Counted from the stretch's first letter, positions 1 to 8,277 are shown. The stretch: 64,000 bases of DNA from [Eubacterium] cellulosolvens LD2006 (GCF_000621585.1 NZ_KK211311.1:8426-72425); one strand, 5' to 3'. Program-made: numbers and translations. Notes: generated by a model not told the origin, from the letters alone.

Positions 1-125
1 TATGACTCTGCCGCCGCGGGCATACCTGCTATCCCAGCTCCGGAGAGAGAACGAGTATATCTCTGCCGCCGCGGGAATACCTGCGCCTGATGTGAACGAG
101 TATGTCTCTTCCGCCGCAGGCAGAG
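1..125 (+). repeat. Partial dispersed element, 3' tandem end
   Basis: About three degenerate units of roughly 45-55 bp share the core GAGTATRTCTCTKCCGCCGC, seen best at 50-75 and 95-118. The same core closes the tandem end of the element at 39490-39880 (GAGTATGTCCCTGCCTCCGC on the minus strand) and resembles the end of the copy at 5855-6150. I infer that this is the 3' end of a third copy, cut by the window edge. A frame is open through it but runs straight through the terminator at 148-177, so I do not call it coding. Confidence 0.5.
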
Positions 126-147
126 CAACATATACAAAGCAAAAAGC

Positions 148-177
148 CGAACCGGATGATCCGATTCGGCTTTTCTA
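148..177. terminator. Bidirectional rho-independent terminator
   Basis: The inverted pair AAAGCCGAA / TTCGGCTTTT closes over a short loop with A and T runs on the two flanks, so it could stop transcripts from either side. It lies about 25 bp beyond the tandem repeat end. Confidence 0.7.
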
Positions 178-337
178 TGAGGGGGGAGTTACCGGTCCGA
201 AGACCGGCGATATGAAAAAGTTTAAAGCGTTTGTTTCTTCTTTAGTACAATTTGAATATACAATAGATTTATGACCAGAGTTTGAGCTAAAAATGAACAA
301 TATGTAAACGATGCATGTTAAAAAATAATACTTTGGA

Positions 338-383
338 CACGAAAACGTTTGTGTTTGAATAGAAAACGATTTCGGTATATAGA
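338..383 (+). promoter_or_regulatory. Possible promoter with two LacI/CcpA-type operators
   Basis: Two operator-like sites are visible: CACGAAAACGTTTGTG at 338-353, an imperfect palindrome, and AGAAAACGATTTCGGT at 361-376. Between and around them lies a possible sigma-A promoter, TTGAAT (355-360), 17 bp, TATAGA (378-383). The half-site AAACG matches the sites upstream of malE and galM in this window. No protein-coding gene follows directly; a terminator at 430-471 does. Confidence 0.4.
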
Positions 384-389
384 TGGAAT

Positions 390-471
390 ATTTCTTTGTT
401 TTATGCGGATTTCCGGAAACGGAGAACAAAAAAATCCTGCAGGGCCTCTGAAAAAGGAACTGCAGGATTTT
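390..471 (+). ncRNA. Possible small RNA of about 80 nt
   Basis: This is an inference only. A start about 7 nt after the possible -10 at 378-383 and an end at the strong hairpin 434-468 would give a transcript of roughly 80 nt with no plausible ORF. I see no match to a known RNA family. Confidence 0.2.
430..471. terminator. Bidirectional terminator
   Basis: ATCCTGCAG (434-442) pairs with CTGCAGGAT (460-468), flanked by A7 and TTTT. It probably ends the minus-strand LCP gene at 556-2175 and could also end a plus-strand transcript from the promoter near 338-383. Confidence 0.7.
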
Positions 472-555
472 GATATATTTGCAACATAAATTGGTCGGTT
501 TGCGTGACCCTTTCGGTATCAGATTCTTGCGATTTTATGTTACCAATCTGACATT

Positions 556-2175
556 TTACCAGGAATTTCCCCAGACATCCGGGATTCCGTCGCCGTCGGC
601 ATCTTCCTGATTTACGTTATCACCCCAGGAATCCGGATAACCGTCGCCGTCATAATCTCCTTCGACCGGAGAGTTTCCGGTGTCTCCGCCGTCATATCCG
701 GGACTGCCATCATCATTGTGCTGCACCGGAGAGACATTCGTGTCTACGGTGTCCGCGGTTCCGTCTCCGTAGATAATATTGATCAGAGACTCCCGGCAGG
801 CCGGAAGATCCGGAAGGAGAACCGACATGCCGTCGACCATTTCGGCGGAAAACTCACCTTCACCGGGAATGGTGTACGTCCTCATTTCTGTGCCGCAGAA
901 GAGGGCGTAGAAGAAGGCGCGGTAGAGATAGCCGTTTGACATGTCCGTCGTGATACTCGGCGCGGCCTCGTTCATGACGTGCATCAGCTTGAACGGATTG
1001 TGTTTCAGCTTTGAGAAAGCGGCCTGAATCACTTTTTTCTGGCGGTTGACACGATCCCAGTCGGAGTTTCCGACATAACGCATACGGCTGTAGGCGAGCG
1101 CCTGCTTCGGAGTCAGGGAATTGACGCCCGGCGAAAGATCCCAGGTGACGCCCTCAATGCGGTCGTTGTTCTCGCCGAGAGCGGGGTTCTGGTTCAGATA
1201 ATCAGCCTCTTCATAGGAGAGCTCGATTTCCAGATCCCCGACGGAGGTCAGAGCCTCGAGGAAGCCGTTGAAATCCACGACGGCATTGCCGTCGATGTCA
1301 ATGCCGAACTGCTCCTGAATAGTCTCGTCAATCGTCTCCATACCGCCGTACGCGAAGGCCGCGTTCAGCTTGTTCGATTCAAAGCCGGAGATCGGCACAT
1401 ACATATCCCTCATCAGGGAGGTGAGCGTGATCTGACGTTTTTTTACGTTCAGGCTGGCGATGATCATGGAATCGGAGCGGGTCTGCGTCTCCCCGTTTCT
1501 TGCGTCCTGACCGATCAGAAGGATATTCATGACGCCGGCCTCCCGGTACGGAGATACGCCGGCGGCTTTCGTCACAACGTCCGCCTGCGCGTCGGCCACC
1601 GGCGCGGTGCGGTTCAGCCGGTTGAAGGCTGCAAGCAGGAAAAGCATAAAGGCTGCAAAAAGCGCCGCAAACACGAGGACGACGGCCAGAATCCCGCGCC
1701 GGAGCGAGTGTTTCCGTTTCTTTTTGCGGGGGAGGTCCTTCCGGTCCTCCGGATCGCTTTTTCGATCTTTGCGGATGTCGTCGGTCTTCTTCTTTTTCTT
1801 TCCCGGGGACAGGAGCCCGAAGTCGTAGGTATCTCCCGGATCCCGGAGGTCAAAATCTGTGTCGAGATTCATCAGAGGTGTATCTTCCTTAAGGGAGGTG
1901 TCGCCTGCCGAATCCCGCCTTTTTTTCTCCGGAAGATCGCTGTATTTCACAGATTCCTGTGCATTTCGTCCGGCGGCTCTCTGTTTTTCTCTCTGCATGC
2001 GCTGATAATAATTCAGATGCTCTTCGGAGCCGTCGTCCGGATTCGACCGGTACGACGAAGCCGGATGCCCGGACGAAACCGTGAGGCCGGCGTCATATTC
2101 CGCAACGCGGATGGAGTCTGTGTCCGCGGAAAACGAAGGCGAAGAGAAGGCGTTGTCATTGTTTGAATGCTTCAT
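556..2175 (-). CDS. LytR-CpsA-Psr family wall glycopolymer transferase
   Basis: Enzymes of this family attach lipid-linked anionic glycopolymers to peptidoglycan on the outer membrane face. The 539-residue protein has a long charged cytoplasmic N-terminus (1-158, Lys/Arg rich), one membrane helix (about 161-183) and an LCP domain (about 215-400) with NILLIGQDARNG, the arginine-rich RSDSMI region and SLMRDMYVPI. After residue 490 it carries Asp/Gly-rich stretches, DYDGDGYPD and DADGDGIPDVWG, that look like calcium-binding thrombospondin type 3 or EF-like loops. These are unusual for the family. A second LCP gene lies at 56009-57457. The start has AAGGAG about 7 nt upstream. Family assignment is firm; the polymer is unknown. 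Confidence 0.93.
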   Translation of the reverse strand: MKHSNNDNAFSSPSFSADTDSIRVAEYDAGLTVSSGHPASSYRSNPDDGSEEHLNYYQRMQREKQRAAGRNAQESVKYSDLPEKKRRDSAGDTSLKEDTPLMNLDTDFDLRDPGDTYDFGLLSPGKKKKKTDDIRKDRKSDPEDRKDLPRKKKRKHSLRRGILAVVLVFAALFAAFMLFLLAAFNRLNRTAPVADAQADVVTKAAGVSPYREAGVMNILLIGQDARNGETQTRSDSMIIASLNVKKRQITLTSLMRDMYVPISGFESNKLNAAFAYGGMETIDETIQEQFGIDIDGNAVVDFNGFLEALTSVGDLEIELSYEEADYLNQNPALGENNDRIEGVTWDLSPGVNSLTPKQALAYSRMRYVGNSDWDRVNRQKKVIQAAFSKLKHNPFKLMHVMNEAAPSITTDMSNGYLYRAFFYALFCGTEMRTYTIPGEGEFSAEMVDGMSVLLPDLPACRESLINIIYGDGTADTVDTNVSPVQHNDDGSPGYDGGDTGNSPVEGDYDGDGYPDSWGDNVNQEDADGDGIPDVWGNSW

Positions 2176-2240
2176 GATTTACTCCTTGATGGAATGTCTG
2201 GTTGCGGGAACGCATTTCACGGCGGTTCCGCAACGGATCA

Positions 2241-2585
2241 TCAACTGTTCGCGTCGGCGGAGTCAAGCTCTCTGCAAACGGCAGAGTACTGCTGACGCAG
2301 TTCCTCGCGGGCTTCTCTGCCCCGCATGAGGTGCTTTTTGTAGAAGACCGAGCTGATAAAGAAAATCAGGCCGATGATCGCCGCGGTGAGAACCACTTTC
2401 AGACACCAGGGATTGAAAATCGTCAGAGTGCCGAACATGATGATGAGCACCAGGGAGATGATACTCACGCCGCGCATCAGCGCCAGATTGTATTCCTGTT
2501 TGAATAATTTTTTGGTAACGATGTAGGATTCGTCCTCCAGGTGCTTTTTGCGGCGGACGAGCTCATCTCTTTGCTGTTGTTCCAT
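2241..2585 (-). CDS. Small two-helix membrane protein
   Basis: The 114-residue protein has a charged, coiled-coil-like N-terminus (MEQQQRDELVRRKKHLEDE), two predicted membrane segments (about residues 38-58 and 62-82, including GVSIISLVLIIMFGTL and VVLTAAIIGLIFFISSVFY) and a charged C-terminus. GGAGG precedes the ATG. It lies just upstream of the LCP gene on the same strand, with a 65-bp gap, so the two may be co-transcribed. I do not recognise a named family. Confidence 0.75.
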   Translation of the reverse strand: MEQQQRDELVRRKKHLEDESYIVTKKLFKQEYNLALMRGVSIISLVLIIMFGTLTIFNPWCLKVVLTAAIIGLIFFISSVFYKKHLMRGREAREELRQQYSAVCRELDSADANS

Positions 2586-2657
2586 AAGAAAAAACCTCCG
2601 ATTGATAATGCTGTCGAATAGCTTCTATTTTAAAGAAAAACGGAGGAAATGACAAGT

Positions 2658-3371
2658 TCACTCCGGCTTTTTGTACGCGCTGCGAAGAAGCCATTTCTGA
2701 TCGATTTTTCTTGTGCGATCCGCGAAGGCGATGGTCAGACGGACAGAGGATTCCAGGCGTGTGACGTCTGTGACGGTACCTGTACCGAAATCCGGGTGCG
2801 TGACGGTGTCGCCGACGGAAAAGCGGACGGTGCTGTTCCGGCTGTTCTGATATTCACGCTCTCTGCGGCGGATATCGCGAAGCGCAGCGTTCGGATCCGA
2901 CCAGGGATTGCGCAGGGCCTTTTCGTAGTTGTGTTTTTCGCGTCCCTTGTTGAATCGGTAGTATTCGCTCGGTGCGGCGCCGATCAGGGAGCAGCAGTAT
3001 TTCCAGGCACTTCCGTGTTTCCCGGGTTTCCAGTCGTGTTCTTTGGGTATCTCCATGTTGTACTGCATGTAATGGGCGTACTCATGCAGAAAAAGATCGG
3101 TCCGGTCTTCTTTGGAAATTTTGACGGCATCCATGTATCCGGCAAAAAGGAGCGAGAAATGAAACTCCTCCTCCCGGCCTCCCACGCCCGGTGTGTAGGA
3201 ACCCAGCGTCTCGGTCTCAAAGCCGAAGGTGATGGGAACCAGGGCGCCCCGCAGGTTCAGTTTCTGATCGAGCTTTTGATAGAGCGCGCGGATTTCAAGG
3301 GTGAGCGTCGGAATCTCATGTTCAAGCCTTCGTCGAAGCTCCGGTGTGAGGTGCGGTTGATCTGTATGCAT
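2658..3371 (-). CDS. SprT-like putative zinc metalloprotein
   Basis: The frame stays open further upstream, but I place the start at 3371 because GGAAAGGA lies about 8 nt before that ATG, giving 237 residues. HEYAH (96-100) plus His119 in GKHGSAW form a plausible zinc-binding HExxH...H site typical of SprT-like proteins, which act on DNA-protein crosslinks or are uncharacterised in bacteria. The C-terminal 55 residues (GDTVTHPDFGTGTVTDV...) resemble the small beta domain at the end of UvrD/PcrA helicases. No cysteine zinc ribbon as in Spartan is seen. Function beyond peptidase-like is inferred. Confidence 0.7.
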   Translation of the reverse strand: MHTDQPHLTPELRRRLEHEIPTLTLEIRALYQKLDQKLNLRGALVPITFGFETETLGSYTPGVGGREEEFHFSLLFAGYMDAVKISKEDRTDLFLHEYAHYMQYNMEIPKEHDWKPGKHGSAWKYCCSLIGAAPSEYYRFNKGREKHNYEKALRNPWSDPNAALRDIRRREREYQNSRNSTVRFSVGDTVTHPDFGTGTVTDVTRLESSVRLTIAFADRTRKIDQKWLLRSAYKKPE

Positions 3372-3665
3372 ATCTTGTATCCTTTCCGTAAACGGGACAG
3401 GTTTTGTTGCTTTGCGCATTATACCTTTTTTAAACGGAAAAGACAACATTTCGAAGCGGAGAATGACGGCAGAAAGACGGATTCCAAACGGAGCCGAACC
3501 GCAAAGGAATCATGCGCGCAAGGATGAAAAATTCAAACATCAAAATCATGCTGTTTCTGTCAGATAACAACCTTTATGATCTGCTAATTGTATGCAAATT
3601 ATAACAATTTGTGATTTTTCCAATTATAAAATGAGAAATCAGACAACAATTCGAATATGATAAAG

Positions 3666-3705
3666 TTGACAAATTAAGTGCACGTAAAAAAATAATTTAT
3701 GGAGG
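3666..3705 (+). promoter_or_regulatory. Possible promoter and RBS of the cellulase gene
   Basis: TTGACA at 3666-3671 is followed by an A/T-rich -10 region near 3689-3696 without a good TATAAT. GGAGG at 3701-3705 lies 15 nt from the ATG, a wide gap. The rest of the 349-bp AT-rich interval 3372-3720 shows nothing else I can name. Confidence 0.35.
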
Positions 3706-3720
3706 TTTTTACAAGAAAAA

Positions 3721-5670
3721 ATGAGAAAACGAAGTTTTTCACTGTTACTTGTTCTGGTAATGGTGGCAACCATGCTCGCGGGAATCCGGACGGAATCGGT
3801 TTCCGCTGCAACCATGAGGGACGTTACGGCGCAGCAGGTCGTAGACGCGATTGATTTCGGATGGAATCTGGGAAATGACCTGGATTGCTTCGAGGAGAAT
3901 GCCGGCGGATACAAGGGATCTCCGCAGGCGTACGAGAGATTGTGGGGAAACCCGCCTGCAACAAAGGCTATGATCGACAAGGTAAAAGAGACAGGTATCA
4001 ACGCGATTCGTATTCCTGTCACCTGGTATCACAACATGGAAGGAAACAACATCCGCTCCAACTGGCTGGCCAGAGTCAAAGAAGTTGTTGATTACGCGAT
4101 CGACAGCAACACTTACGTCATCATCAACGTACACCACGACACCGGTGTTCACGGATGGCTGAAGGCGACAACAAGCAACGCCTATCAGAACGAGCAGAAG
4201 TTCGTGAAGATCTGGGAGCAGGTTGCGTCCTATTTCAAAGATTACGACGAGCACCTTTTGTTTGAGGGCTACAACGAGATCATCGACAATAGCTCCAACT
4301 GGAACGACACATCCTATGAAAACTTCCGGGAGTGCAACAAGCTGAACCAGCTCTTCGTGGATACGGTCCGGAAATCCGGCGGCAACAACGCGAAGCGTGT
4401 CCTGATCACCAATACCTACGCGGCGGCCGTTCAGACCAGTGAGCTGAACAACTTCCAGAAACCGACCGATACGGTTCCGAACAAGCTGATCGCTGAGGTA
4501 CACTGCTACACACCTTACAAATTCTGCTTCAAGGAGTATTCTGACACAAGCTATGGCAGTGATTACGATGTATACGAGTTCATGGACAGAACCGTCAGCA
4601 GATTCAAATCTCTGGGCATGCCGGTCATCATCGGTGAGTTCGGTGCTGTCGACAAGGGAAATACCAGTACACGTGTGAAATGGGCAGACATCTACACAAA
4701 GAACGCCGCACAGCGTGGAATCAAGTGCTTCCTCTGGGATGACGGCGGCGACTTCAAGATGCTCAACAGAAACGGCCTGTCCTGGTACTATCCGGATGTT
4801 CTGAAGGCGATGCTGAAGAACTACGGTATCACATGGAACGGCTATGGTCAGGGTCACAAGGAGAACCCGACCAACACGCCGAGACCGACGAACACACCGA
4901 GACCTACGAATACGCCGAGACCGACCAATACACCGACGCCGAAGCCCTGGCAGCCAACCAACACACCGAGACCGACCAACACGCCGACACCGAAACCATG
5001 GCAGCCGACCAATACGCCGGTTCCGTCCCAGGAGGAGCATGAGAAAAACGAGGACGGCACCTATGTGGGCGCAGAGATCGACACATCCAAAGCATATATG
5101 ATTCAGAACGTAAACTCCGGCAAGTATCTCGATGTAGAGCGTGAGCAGGCCGCAGCGGGCACAAACGTTGACCAGTGGCAGGGTGACACCTGGAACAAAA
5201 AACAAAATCAGGTATGGTATGTAAAAGAGGTGAACTGGGGTTACTACTACATCTACTCCGCCCTCGGCGACGGCAACACCTATCTGCTTCATGTACCGGA
5301 TGGAAACAACGGATCAAACATCACCATCGACACAAGAAATAAACAGAGCAATCAGTATTTCAAGTTCGTGAAGAATCAGGACGGTACATACGAGATCGTG
5401 ACAAGAGCTTCCAGAGATAAATCCTGCGTGGAGATCGCGTACGGTTCGTCAGATAACGGCGCAAACGTTCAGCAGTATCAGTGGAACAATCACAATTGCC
5501 AGAAGTGGAGACTGATCGTTGTCGGCGAAAAAGAGAATCAGAGCAGCACACCGACACCGACGGTGAAGCCTACACCTACAACAAAACCGAGCCCGACACA
5601 GGGTCAGAACAGACGTAAAATCAGATACCGCAATCTGGATCTGGATGGAAACTCCCATATCTTCGGTTGA
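3721..5670 (+). CDS. Secreted GH5 endoglucanase with ricin-type lectin domain
   Basis: This is a secreted beta-1,4-glucanase of 649 residues. A signal peptide (about 1-30, ending ESVSA) is followed by a GH5 domain (about 31-380). The general acid/base is Glu186 in GYNEI and the nucleophile is Glu306 in IIGEFG. Then come a Thr/Pro linker of repeated NTPRPT units (about 383-438), a beta-trefoil ricin-B-like domain (about 450-600, with the SGKYLDVE motif and QKWRL ending) and a second Thr/Pro linker. The final 25 residues are basic and match nothing; no dockerin, SLH domain or sorting signal is present. The second linker leading to nothing recognisable hints at a lost C-terminal module. It is monocistronic, with a terminator right after it. 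Confidence 0.93.
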   Translation: MRKRSFSLLLVLVMVATMLAGIRTESVSAATMRDVTAQQVVDAIDFGWNLGNDLDCFEENAGGYKGSPQAYERLWGNPPATKAMIDKVKETGINAIRIPVTWYHNMEGNNIRSNWLARVKEVVDYAIDSNTYVIINVHHDTGVHGWLKATTSNAYQNEQKFVKIWEQVASYFKDYDEHLLFEGYNEIIDNSSNWNDTSYENFRECNKLNQLFVDTVRKSGGNNAKRVLITNTYAAAVQTSELNNFQKPTDTVPNKLIAEVHCYTPYKFCFKEYSDTSYGSDYDVYEFMDRTVSRFKSLGMPVIIGEFGAVDKGNTSTRVKWADIYTKNAAQRGIKCFLWDDGGDFKMLNRNGLSWYYPDVLKAMLKNYGITWNGYGQGHKENPTNTPRPTNTPRPTNTPRPTNTPTPKPWQPTNTPRPTNTPTPKPWQPTNTPVPSQEEHEKNEDGTYVGAEIDTSKAYMIQNVNSGKYLDVEREQAAAGTNVDQWQGDTWNKKQNQVWYVKEVNWGYYYIYSALGDGNTYLLHVPDGNNGSNITIDTRNKQSNQYFKFVKNQDGTYEIVTRASRDKSCVEIAYGSSDNGANVQQYQWNNHNCQKWRLIVVGEKENQSSTPTPTVKPTPTTKPSPTQGQNRRKIRYRNLDLDGNSHIFG

Positions 5671-5680
5671 TACACGGAAG

Positions 5681-5719
5681 AAAGACCGCATCCCTCAGCT
5701 TGAGGGAGAGCGGTCTTTT
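5681..5719 (+). terminator. Terminator of the cellulase gene
   Basis: AAAGACCGC pairs with GCGGTCTTTT, and an inner stem TCCCTCA / TGAGGGA closes the loop. It begins 11 bp after the stop codon. Confidence 0.85.
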
Positions 5720-5854
5720 GCGTCGTTGGATAGTTAGTTATGATCTGTGTGTATGTGTACAACGAATCATGTAGTTAACAGCATGATTCGCACATCTGAT
5801 TTAGGGAAGATGTTTCACCTCAAACTGTCAAGTTTTGGAAATATTGTAAGGTTG

Positions 5855-6150
5855 CGCAACCCGCGGAAGCGGCCAGAGCATGCGTAGCGAACACTTGGAA
5901 GCGGAGGACGAAGCGCGAGCATAGCGTGGGTGCGGCGCTGAACGTCCGGGGGACGTTCGTTTAGCGCGGACCGGAGCGGAGCGTAGATGTGCAATGTTTG
6001 AGACCGCTTTGGACATCGCCCGAAGGGCATAAGACAAAGCGGTTGAGCTTTTTGCGGGAGCACCCCGCAATAGGCGGCGGAGCGCTGAGGACGAGAGCGA
6101 CGTGTTCGTGAGTATACTCTGGTCGCTTCCGCGGGGATTCAAATGAAACA
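5855..6150 (+). repeat. Dispersed structured element, copy 1
   Basis: The 5' block (CATGCGTAGCGA near 5878, then GGAAGCGGAGGACGAAGCGC from 5897 and GAGCATAGCGT) and 3' block (AATAGGCGGCGGAGCGCTGA from about 6070, then GGACGAGAGCGACGTG) match, in the same order, the reverse complement of 39540-39850. The middle is unlike the other copy yet is bounded by inverted arms (GCGTGGGTGC / GCACCCCGC) and filled with hairpins, such as CTGAACGTCC / GGACGTTC and ACCGCTTTG / CAAAGCGGT. It ends beside a bidirectional terminator, and no ORF in it is credible. This 430-bp gap (5720-6152) also holds a plain 9-bp hairpin at 5766-5793. Confidence 0.7.
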
Positions 6151-6152
6151 AG

Positions 6153-6196
6153 AAAAGCCGGACAGGAAGCGAAATCCCGTCCGGCTTGCGTTTTTT
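6153..6196. terminator. Bidirectional terminator after lysS
   Basis: GCCGGAC (6157-6163) pairs with GTCCGGC (6179-6185). T6 follows on the plus strand, and a TTTTCTTG tract follows on the minus strand, where it ends the greA-lysS transcript. Confidence 0.8.
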
Positions 6197-6201
6197 AGAT
6201 T

Positions 6202-8142
6202 TTAGTACAGTTTTGCTCCTGCCGGAATGTGGTTATCCACCATCAGCAGGTGAAGCTCTTCCTCGTCGCTGTCCTTCTTGTTGTTCACTGCGGAGAGAAG
6301 CATACCACAGGACTCGATGCCCATCATTGCTCTCGGCGGCAGGTTTGTAATTGCGACAAGTGTTTTGCCGACAAGCTCTTCCGGCTCGTAGAATGCGTGG
6401 ATACCGGAGAGAATGGTGCGGTCTGTGCCGCTTCCGTCATCCAGCGTGAACTGAAGAAGTTTCTTGGACTTCGGAACTGCCTGGCAGGCTTTTACCTTAA
6501 CGGCACGGAAATCGGATTTGCTGAAGGTCTCGAAATCAACGGTCTCCTCGAAGAGCGGCTCGATCGCAACGTTGCTGAAGTCGATCTTCTCATTCGGTGT
6601 GAAGAAACCTGTCTTTTCCCCGGCTGCTTCCTCTTCTTTGTTCTTGCTGCCTGCGGAGCTTCCGCTTCTCATCGTCGGGAAGAGGAGCACGTCGCGGATG
6701 GCAGCGCTGTTTGTGAGGAGCATGACGAGACGGTCGATCCCGTAGCCGATACCACCGGTCGGCGGCATACCGATCTCAAGGGCGTTCAGGAAGTCCTCGT
6801 CGGTGTGCTGTGCTTCCTCGTCACCCTGCTCGGAGAGGGCGTCCTGAGCTGCGAAGCGCTCGCGCTGATCGATCGGATCGTTCAGCTCGGAATATGCGTT
6901 ACACATCTCCCATCCGTTGATGTAGAGCTCGAAACGCTCAACCTTGGAAGGATCCTCCGGTTTTTTCTTTGTCAGAGGAGAGATTTCGATCGGGTGATCC
7001 ATGATGAAGGTCGGCTGGATCATCTTGTCCTCGCAGAACTCATCGAAGAAGAGGTTTACGATGTCGCCCTTTTTGTGGCGGTCCTCAAATTCGATGCCTT
7101 TCTCTTTCGCGAGGGCTTTTGCCTCCTCGTCAGTTGCGATGGTCGAGAAGTCGATGCCGGTCTCTTCTTTGATGGCATCTTCCATTGTCAGACGACGGAA
7201 CGGTTTTCCGAGGTCGATGATTTTATCTTCGTACTGAATGGTTGTTGTACCGCATACCTTCTCGGCGAGGTAACGGAACATGCTCTCGGTCAGCTCCATC
7301 ATGCCGTTGTAGTCGGTGTAGGCCTGGTACAGCTCCATCAGTGTGAACTCCGGGTTGTGTCTCTGGTCGAGACCCTCGTTACGGAATACACGGCCGATTT
7401 CGAAGACGCGCTCAAGGCCGCCGACGATCAGACGTTTCAGGTAGAGCTCCAGAGAGATGCGGAGCTTCTTGTCCTCGCCGAGGGCGTTGTAATGGGTGAT
7501 GAACGGTCTCGCAGCGGCACCGCCGGCGTTGTCTACCAGCATCGGTGTCTCAACTTCCATGAAGTCGCGTCCAGCAAGGAAGTTTCTGATCTCACGGATG
7601 ATCTCGGAACGTTTGATGAAAGTAGCTTTAACTTCCTGATTCATGATGAGATCCACATATCTCTGACGGTAGCGAATATCTGTATCTACCAGACCGTGGA
7701 ATTTCTCCGGGAGCGGCTGAAGGGACTTGGACAGAAGGGTGATCTTTTTGGCATGAACAGATGTCTCACCTGTCTTTGTGGCAAAAACAAAGCCTTCAAT
7801 GCCGACGATATCACCGATATCCATCTTCTTAAATGCCTTGTATTCTTCCTCACCGAGGGCATCGCGGGCAACGTAGCACTGGATCATTCCCTGTTTGTCC
7901 TGGATGTGGCAGAAAGATGCCTTACCCATGACACGTTTGCTCATGATTCTTCCGGCAATCGATACATCTTTCTCTTCGAGATCGGCAAAGTTGTCCTTGA
8001 TCTCCTGACTGTGATGTGTCTGGTCGTATTTTGTGATGATAAACGGATCATTCCCTGCTGCCTGAAGCTCTGCCAGTTTCTCGCGGCGGACTTTCAGTAC
8101 CTGATTCAGATCCTGCTCAGGTTTTTTGTTCTGCTCAGCCAT
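6202..8142 (-). CDS. lysS: Lysyl-tRNA synthetase (class II) with fused tRNA-binding domain
   Basis: It charges tRNA-Lys. The 646-residue protein has the N-terminal OB-fold anticodon domain and the class II core: motif 2 with RNEGLDQRHNPEFT and motif 3 with GIGYGIDRLVML. The family core is about 500 residues. The extra C-terminal segment (about 540-646, FETFSKSDFRAVKVKA to PAGAKLY) is an EMAP/Trbp111-like tRNA-binding OB fold, as also found at the end of methionyl-tRNA synthetases. A GAGGAG ribosome binding site precedes the ATG. It lies downstream of greA on the same strand and probably shares its promoter. Confidence 0.97.
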   Translation of the reverse strand: MAEQNKKPEQDLNQVLKVRREKLAELQAAGNDPFIITKYDQTHHSQEIKDNFADLEEKDVSIAGRIMSKRVMGKASFCHIQDKQGMIQCYVARDALGEEEYKAFKKMDIGDIVGIEGFVFATKTGETSVHAKKITLLSKSLQPLPEKFHGLVDTDIRYRQRYVDLIMNQEVKATFIKRSEIIREIRNFLAGRDFMEVETPMLVDNAGGAAARPFITHYNALGEDKKLRISLELYLKRLIVGGLERVFEIGRVFRNEGLDQRHNPEFTLMELYQAYTDYNGMMELTESMFRYLAEKVCGTTTIQYEDKIIDLGKPFRRLTMEDAIKEETGIDFSTIATDEEAKALAKEKGIEFEDRHKKGDIVNLFFDEFCEDKMIQPTFIMDHPIEISPLTKKKPEDPSKVERFELYINGWEMCNAYSELNDPIDQRERFAAQDALSEQGDEEAQHTDEDFLNALEIGMPPTGGIGYGIDRLVMLLTNSAAIRDVLLFPTMRSGSSAGSKNKEEEAAGEKTGFFTPNEKIDFSNVAIEPLFEETVDFETFSKSDFRAVKVKACQAVPKSKKLLQFTLDDGSGTDRTILSGIHAFYEPEELVGKTLVAITNLPPRAMMGIESCGMLLSAVNNKKDSDEEELHLLMVDNHIPAGAKLY

Positions 8143-8190
8143 TTTTTTCTCCTCTTTCTTTTCTTACACGATCTTTAATCATCTGCAATT

Positions 8191-8228
8191 GACCGGGTCA
8201 CCGGCCGGAACGGACGGATGACCCGGTC
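8191..8228. other. Intercistronic hairpin between greA and lysS
   Basis: GACCGGGTCA and TGACCCGGTC form a perfect 10-bp stem. A second inverted pair (CGTCTGAAA / TTTCAGACG, 8250-8284) overlaps the greA stop codon. Neither has a U-run on the minus strand, so they are more likely RNA stability or processing structures than terminators. Confidence 0.45.
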
Positions 8229-8277
8229 TGCATAAATGAAACATTTGCCTCGTCTGAAAAACGCTGACAAAGGCGTT

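Noticed and set aside
2-274. Open frame of about 90 codons at the left edge
   Set aside because: It runs through tandem repeat DNA and then through the terminator hairpin at 148-177; the composition is not protein-like.
175-429. Minus-strand frame of 84 codons
   Set aside because: Low-complexity AT-rich translation with no RBS, overlapping the operator sites.
556-720. Dockerin at the C-terminus of the LCP protein
   Set aside because: The Asp/Gly loops lack the duplicated 22-residue dockerin layout, and no cohesin-type protein is nearby.
3745-5292. Long open frame antisense to the cellulase
   Set aside because: It is a mirror of the GH5 codon pattern, without RBS or recognisable domain. Similar long antisense frames at 6229-8178 (lysS) and 53687-55570 (glgP) are rejected for the same reason.
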